NCBI GenBank assembly: GCA_028699085.1
Contig: JAQVVF010000011.1
Coordinates: forward strand, 1 to 34,122
Reading direction: 5' to 3'
Length of the DNA: 34,122 bases
Source of the DNA: Patescibacteria group bacterium
Lineage (GTDB): Bacteria; Patescibacteriota; JABMPQ01; JAQVVF01
Below are positions 30,072 to 34,122 of this stretch, piece after piece; the stretch's first letter is position 1; each line of letters opens with the position of its first letter. Under the pieces are notes generated by a model. That model was not told the DNA's origin, searched no databases, and worked only from the letters and a program-made list of their open reading frames with translations. The position numbers and the translations under genes are program-made.

Positions 30072-31475
30072 ATGAAAAAAGGAGCTTGGTTATTTGCGTT
30101 AACATTGTTTTTTTGTTGTGGTTTTTTTGTTTCTAATGTTTCTGCTGATTTTACATCTCCAAAAGTTAAAGTTTATAAAGGTAAAGGTCGGATCAGCAAG
30201 ACTTTTTTTGCTTTTGAAAAAGCATTTCAAGGTGGTGGTTTTATTACTACTGGCGATATTGATAATGATGGTTTGGATGAAATTGTGATTGGCGCTGGAC
30301 CTGGTGGAGGACCAAGAGTCAGAGCTTTTGAAAAAAGTGGCAAATGTATTTTAGATTTTATGGCTTTTGAATCAACTTTCAAAGGCGGAGTTGATGTTGC
30401 TGTTGGTAATATTGATGGTAAGGGAAGAGCAGAGATTATGGTCTCAAAAGCTACTTCTGGTCAGGCCTGGGTTAAAGTTTTTCGTGGTAAAAAACAAATT
30501 AGAACTTTTTTGGCTTTGACTTCTTTACATACTGGTGGAGCTATGGTTGCTTCAGGAGATGTTGATGGTGATAAAAAAGATGAAATTGTAGTAGGTTCAG
30601 GCTTAGGTTCAAAAGCGCATGTTAAAGTATTCAGTGGTAAAGGCAGAGAATCAGACAAAATATTTTGGCCTTTTGAAGATTCATATAAAGGCGGAGTTGA
30701 TGTTGCAGTTGGCGACTTTGATGGCGATAAAAAGGATGATATCGCTATTGCCAAGATGAGATTTTCTAATGCTAGATTAAAAATTTATAAATTTGATCAA
30801 GAAAAAACAATTTTAGGCCAATTTGATGCCTATCCAGCTTCTCATCAAGAAGGCGCAAATGTTGATGCTGGCGATATTGATAATGATGGTATTGATGAAA
30901 TTATTACTGGTGCAAATGGGCAGACTTCTGAAGTAAGGACTTTTGAAGCAAACGGAAGACAACTAAAGACTAGTTTGAAGCCTTATGGAAATTATATTAG
31001 CGGAGGAACGAAAGTGGCAGTTGGAAAATTTGTGAAAGATGTAAAATCAGAACGTATAACAACTATTCCTGGAAAAAAATATTATCAAGGAAGAAATGAA
31101 TATCGTTATATTGAGATAAGCTTAGCTAATCAGAAATTATGGGTTTATGAAGGTGGCAGAGTAATCCATGACATGTTGATCTCTTCTGGTATCGCAAAAT
31201 ATCCAACACCAACTGGAGATTATTTTATTCAAGCTAAAATAGTGTCAACTCGAATGAAACATGAATATGGACCTGATCATCCAGATAATTATGATATTCC
31301 TAATGTACCATATGCAATGCCTTTTGATGGAGGTTATACTATTCATGGTGCATTTTGGCATAATAACTTTGGTTATCCGATGAGTCATGGTTGTGTTAAT
31401 TTATCAGTACCAGATTCAAAATGGCTTTTTGAATGGGCTAACTTTGGCGAGAGCGTACATGTTACTCCGTGGTAA
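30072..31475 (+). CDS. Exported L,D-transpeptidase (YkuD) with FG-GAP repeats
   Basis: A 467-aa exported protein starting at ATG 30072 (MKKGAWLF; a TTG upstream is less likely). A signal peptide (about 1-26) is followed by six or so FG-GAP-type blades (GDIDNDGLDEIVIGAGPGGG, GDVDGDKKDEIVVGSG, GDFDGDKKDDIAIA) and a C-terminal YkuD domain (about 345-467) with the SHGCVNL motif: His439-Gly440-Cys441 carrying the nucleophilic Cys441, and YTIHGAFWHN. It makes 3-3 cross-links or attaches proteins to peptidoglycan. It lies beside the deacetylase, and the three propeller proteins of this window probably form one family of envelope enzymes. Confidence 0.94.
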   Translation: MKKGAWLFALTLFFCCGFFVSNVSADFTSPKVKVYKGKGRISKTFFAFEKAFQGGGFITTGDIDNDGLDEIVIGAGPGGGPRVRAFEKSGKCILDFMAFESTFKGGVDVAVGNIDGKGRAEIMVSKATSGQAWVKVFRGKKQIRTFLALTSLHTGGAMVASGDVDGDKKDEIVVGSGLGSKAHVKVFSGKGRESDKIFWPFEDSYKGGVDVAVGDFDGDKKDDIAIAKMRFSNARLKIYKFDQEKTILGQFDAYPASHQEGANVDAGDIDNDGIDEIITGANGQTSEVRTFEANGRQLKTSLKPYGNYISGGTKVAVGKFVKDVKSERITTIPGKKYYQGRNEYRYIEISLANQKLWVYEGGRVIHDMLISSGIAKYPTPTGDYFIQAKIVSTRMKHEYGPDHPDNYDIPNVPYAMPFDGGYTIHGAFWHNNFGYPMSHGCVNLSVPDSKWLFEWANFGESVHVTPW

Positions 31476-31477
31476 TA

Positions 31478-31568
31478 GAAAATGGAAAAATTAAAGATCA
31501 AGATGTAAAGTTGTTTAATTCCACATTCTGTATTGTTATTTTTGATATTTATATTTTAATTTTTTAAA
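31478..31568 (+). repeat. Imperfect palindrome (family A, copy 4, degraded) before secD
   Basis: AAAAATTAAAGATCAAGATG on the left and TTTTTGATATTTATATTTTA on the right are weak reverse complements. It is the most degraded copy and has the same position, directly before a gene. Confidence 0.45.
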
Positions 31569-31569
31569 A

Positions 31570-33105
31570 ATGTCTATTAGGAAAAAGGTCTGGTTATCAT
31601 TTTTGGGAATTTTAGTTATATCAGTTTTGGCTGGAATTGTTGATTGGCCAAAAGGCCCGAATATTGATTTTACAATTGGAGGAAAAAAGATCTTTAAAGA
31701 ATTAAAGGTTCATTTAGGTTTGGATTTGCAAGGAGGAACACAGCTAGTTTATCAAGCTGATTTAAAAAATGTCGAAAGCAGTGAATATGAAAACGCAATG
31801 TCAGGTGTTCGTGATGTTATTGAAAGAAGAGTAAATGGTTTAGGTGTTTCAGAACCTGTTGTTCAAACAAACAAAGTCGATAGTAATTGGAGAGTTATAG
31901 TTGAATTGCCAGGTGTTACGGATATTAATGAAGCTGTAAAAGCAATTGGCGAGACTCCTTCATTAGATTTTAGAGAGTTACCGCCGAGTGAGCCTGCAAC
32001 TAATGAGCCAAAAACAGGTAGTGCAGATGGCGTAATAGACAAAAAGACAAAAAAACAAGAAAACAATCAAGAATTAAAAGCTGCTACAAGTCAGGAAGTT
32101 ATTGATACGAATAGTTTAAAAATAGTTGGCGAAGGCAATGATGCAAAAGTAGTTGATGAAAGTGGCAAAGAAATTGATATTAATGCTTTGACAGAGCAAT
32201 TAAAACAGCAAGAATCTGGATTGGATTCAGGCAACTGGGTAATGACAAAATTAACTGGTCAGAATTTAAAAAAGGCACAATTGCAGTTTGATCCGCAAAC
32301 AAATCAACCTGTTGTGGCATTGGAGTTTGATAACGAAGGCAAAAAATTATTTGCCGATATAACAGAAAAAAATGTCGGTAAGCCATTGGCGATATTTTTA
32401 GATAATGAAATGATTTCATCGCCGACAGTAAATGAGAGAATAGGCGAAGGACAAGCTGTTATTTCAGGTAAATTTACAGTTGATGAAGCAAAGCAGTTAG
32501 CAATTAGATTAAATGCCGGAGCATTACCTGTTCCAATAGCTTTGATTTCTCAAACTAATATAGGTCCTTCAATAGGAAAAATTGCAATTGAAAAGAGTTT
32601 TATTGCTGGCTTATTTGGTCTTTTGCTTGTAGCATTATTTATGATTTTTATGTACCGTTTGCCTGGATTAGTTGCGATTATTGCATTATTTATTTATGCA
32701 TTGCTGTCTTTAGCCATATTTAAATTAATTCCTGTAACAATGACGTTGGCTGGTGTTGCTGGCTTTATTATATCTATTGGTATGGCACTTGATGCAAATA
32801 TTTTGATTTTTGAAAGAATGAAGGAAGAATTATATTCTGGTAAAAGTTTGAGCGTGGCATTAGACGATGGTTTTAAACATGCTTGGCTGTCGATTAGAGA
32901 TTCTCAAGTTTCAACCTTAATCACTTGTTTTATCTTATCTTGGTTTGGCACATCAATGATTAAAGGTTTTGCAATAACGTTGGGTATTGGAACTGTATTG
33001 AGTTTATTTTCAGCATTGACTGTGACAAGGACATTATTGAAATTAATTTTGATGATTAGCGGCTTGAAAGATAAATTGTGGCTATTCAATATTCGAAAAT
33101 CTTAG
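31570..33105 (+). CDS. secD: Protein translocase subunit SecD
   Basis: RND-type membrane protein that uses the proton gradient to pull exported proteins from the channel. The 511-aa chain has an N-terminal helix, a large exported domain (about 30-345, HLGLDLQGGTQLVYQADL, VIVELPGV, and LDNEMISSPTVNERIGEGQAVISG) and about five or six membrane helices in the second half, with FIISIGMALDANILIFERMKEEL as the SecD signature. A low-complexity insert (about residues 135-205, rich in Lys, Glu, Gln) interrupts the exported domain. It is followed by secF after 47 bp. Confidence 0.96.
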   Translation: MSIRKKVWLSFLGILVISVLAGIVDWPKGPNIDFTIGGKKIFKELKVHLGLDLQGGTQLVYQADLKNVESSEYENAMSGVRDVIERRVNGLGVSEPVVQTNKVDSNWRVIVELPGVTDINEAVKAIGETPSLDFRELPPSEPATNEPKTGSADGVIDKKTKKQENNQELKAATSQEVIDTNSLKIVGEGNDAKVVDESGKEIDINALTEQLKQQESGLDSGNWVMTKLTGQNLKKAQLQFDPQTNQPVVALEFDNEGKKLFADITEKNVGKPLAIFLDNEMISSPTVNERIGEGQAVISGKFTVDEAKQLAIRLNAGALPVPIALISQTNIGPSIGKIAIEKSFIAGLFGLLLVALFMIFMYRLPGLVAIIALFIYALLSLAIFKLIPVTMTLAGVAGFIISIGMALDANILIFERMKEELYSGKSLSVALDDGFKHAWLSIRDSQVSTLITCFILSWFGTSMIKGFAITLGIGTVLSLFSALTVTRTLLKLILMISGLKDKLWLFNIRKS

Positions 33106-33152
33106 ATTAATTTTTAAAAGATCAGGATAATTAAACTAATAAACTTAATATA

Positions 33153-34058
33153 ATGATAAGAATTATAAAATACAGAAGAATATTTTTGACGATTTCAGCA
33201 CTTTTAGTTTTGACATCAATTTTAAGTTTGATCTTTATTGGATTCAAGCCTGGAATTGATTTTACTGGCGGTACATTAATGGAAGTTGAATTCAAAAAGA
33301 GCAGGCCTGATATTATTTTAGTTAGAGAAAAATTAAATTCTCTAGATTTAGGAATTGCTTCAGTTCAACCATCTGCTGAAAGGGGAGCAATTATAAGAGC
33401 AAAAGATTTAAACAATGAACAGAGAAATAAAATCTTAAAAACTTTAGAAAAAGATTTTAAAGATGCCGGTAAAGTTAAAGAGTTGCGTTTTGAATCAATA
33501 GGTCCTAGCGTTGGAAAAGAATTAAAGAATAAGGCAATTATTGCTGTGGTTATAGCATCAATTTGCATGATTTTATATATTGCCTATGTTTTTCGAAAAA
33601 TGTCGTCGACAGTTTCTTCTTGGAAAATGGGTATTTGTGCTATTTTGGCTTTAATACATGACATTCTTATTATTTGTGGTATCTTTGTTCTGTTGGGATA
33701 TTTCAAAGGTGTAGAAATTGACGTTTTATTTGTATCTGCTTTGTTGGTTGTATTAGGCTACTCTGTAAATGATACAATAGTTGTTTTTGATCGAATCAGA
33801 GATAATGTTTTGAAAGATCAGTCTATAGATTTAGAAGTTAATACTGAATTAAGCCTTAATCAAACCCTGGTTAGATCTTTAGGAACAGGTATAGCTACTT
33901 TATTAGTTTTGTTATCATTATATTTATTTGGAGGCCAAGCAATCCAGTGGTTTATTTTTGCATTGATTGTGGGTATTATAGTTGGTTCTTATTCTTCGAT
34001 ATTTGTTGCTTCATGTTTGTTAGTTGAATGGGAAAAGTGGGATAAACGTAGAAAATAA
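33153..34058 (+). CDS. secF: Protein translocase subunit SecF
   Basis: Partner of SecD. The 301-aa protein has family length, an N-terminal helix, the exported SecF domain with FKPGIDFTGGTLMEVEFKKS, and five C-terminal helices, with the signature VVLGYSVNDTIVVFDRIRDN, near-identical to the RND core motif. No Shine-Dalgarno site. With SecA and SecD nearby, the full motor and pulling complex are encoded within about 9 kb, but not SecY, SecE or SecG. Confidence 0.96.
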   Translation: MIRIIKYRRIFLTISALLVLTSILSLIFIGFKPGIDFTGGTLMEVEFKKSRPDIILVREKLNSLDLGIASVQPSAERGAIIRAKDLNNEQRNKILKTLEKDFKDAGKVKELRFESIGPSVGKELKNKAIIAVVIASICMILYIAYVFRKMSSTVSSWKMGICAILALIHDILIICGIFVLLGYFKGVEIDVLFVSALLVVLGYSVNDTIVVFDRIRDNVLKDQSIDLEVNTELSLNQTLVRSLGTGIATLLVLLSLYLFGGQAIQWFIFALIVGIIVGSYSSIFVASCLLVEWEKWDKRRK

Positions 34059-34122
34059 AAAGTCAAAATTAAAAAGTAAAAAGTTACAAATAAAGAATTA
34101 AAAAAGATAAAACAGGATTAAT
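34059..34122 (+). repeat. Left arm of a family A palindrome (copy 5), cut by the window end
   Basis: AAAAAGTCAAAATTAAAAAG then TAAAAAGTTACAAATAAAG closely match the left arms of copies 1 and 2. The right arm would lie past the window. Confidence 0.55.

Noticed and set aside
30461-30754. 97-aa minus-strand frame inside the L,D-transpeptidase gene
   Set aside because: Arises from the repeated FG-GAP blades read backwards; Ser/Pro/Thr-rich without start signals.
1-34122. Recoded UGA (Gly or Trp) as in some CPR lineages
   Set aside because: UGA ends several genes cleanly (dinB, ftsW, murB neighbours such as 23394 region) and no conserved protein needs read-through.
1-34122. CRISPR array, transposase or prophage genes
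   Set aside because: No regularly spaced repeats with unique spacers and no transposase, integrase or phage structural protein seen; repeats present are palindromic or low-complexity.
1-34122. tRNA or rRNA genes
   Set aside because: No cloverleaf with GTTCRANYC T-loop and no rRNA signature sequences found on either strand by eye.

Overview
The window is AT-rich, densely coded, reads with standard stop codons (TGA ends real genes) and looks like the chromosome of a Patescibacteria/CPR bacterium, probably of the Parcubacteria group. That placement rests on gene style (FG-GAP-repeat envelope proteins, divergent short Mur/Fts proteins, leaders without Shine-Dalgarno sequences, imperfect A/T-arm palindromes between genes). 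It is inference, not a phylogeny.

Layout. (1) 1-2410: SOS block with lexA, an 81-aa unknown and a Y-family DNA polymerase. (2) 2411-4590: accessory block of small monocistronic units with their own promoters, strong Shine-Dalgarno sites and terminators: a 110-aa unknown, a ~400-nt gene-poor stretch that looks like a structured RNA, a 41-aa membrane peptide, and two tandem 147-aa four-helix membrane proteins. (3) 4664-6275: DUF167 protein, an endonuclease IV/xylose-isomerase-type TIM barrel with a full set of metal-ligand residues, and a glutaredoxin. (4) 6385-14062: D,D-carboxypeptidase, mraY, ddl, ftsQ, a three-helix membrane protein, a GT2 glycosyltransferase and an N-acyl-D-amino-acid deacylase homologue. 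(5) 14145-24396: an exported helical protein (minus strand), pgeF, murD, ftsW, murG with an extra HAD-like domain, a small minus-strand gene, murC, a phosphoesterase with FG-GAP repeats, and murB. (6) 24488-34122: a stand-alone receiver protein (minus), raiA/hpf, secA, two FG-GAP-repeat envelope enzymes (polysaccharide deacetylase; L,D-transpeptidase), secD and secF.

How it works together. Most of the window makes and remodels peptidoglycan: cytoplasmic precursors (murB, murC, murD, ddl), lipid-linked steps (mraY, murG), division-site polymerisation (ftsW, ftsQ) and maturation outside the membrane (D,D-carboxypeptidase, L,D-transpeptidase, deacetylase). SecA/SecD/SecF would export the signal-peptide proteins. 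mraZ, rsmH, ftsI, murE, murF, ftsA and ftsZ are not here, so the usual division/cell-wall cluster is split.

Most notable signals: an unidentified structured RNA locus at about 2913-3310; palindromic elements inside pgeF (in frame) and across the ftsW start; a murG-HAD-like fusion whose HAD motif I lacks the nucleophilic Asp; near-leaderless promoters at mraY and murG, the latter using a repeat arm as its -35 box; and a clean split between accessory genes with strong Shine-Dalgarno sites and core genes with none.
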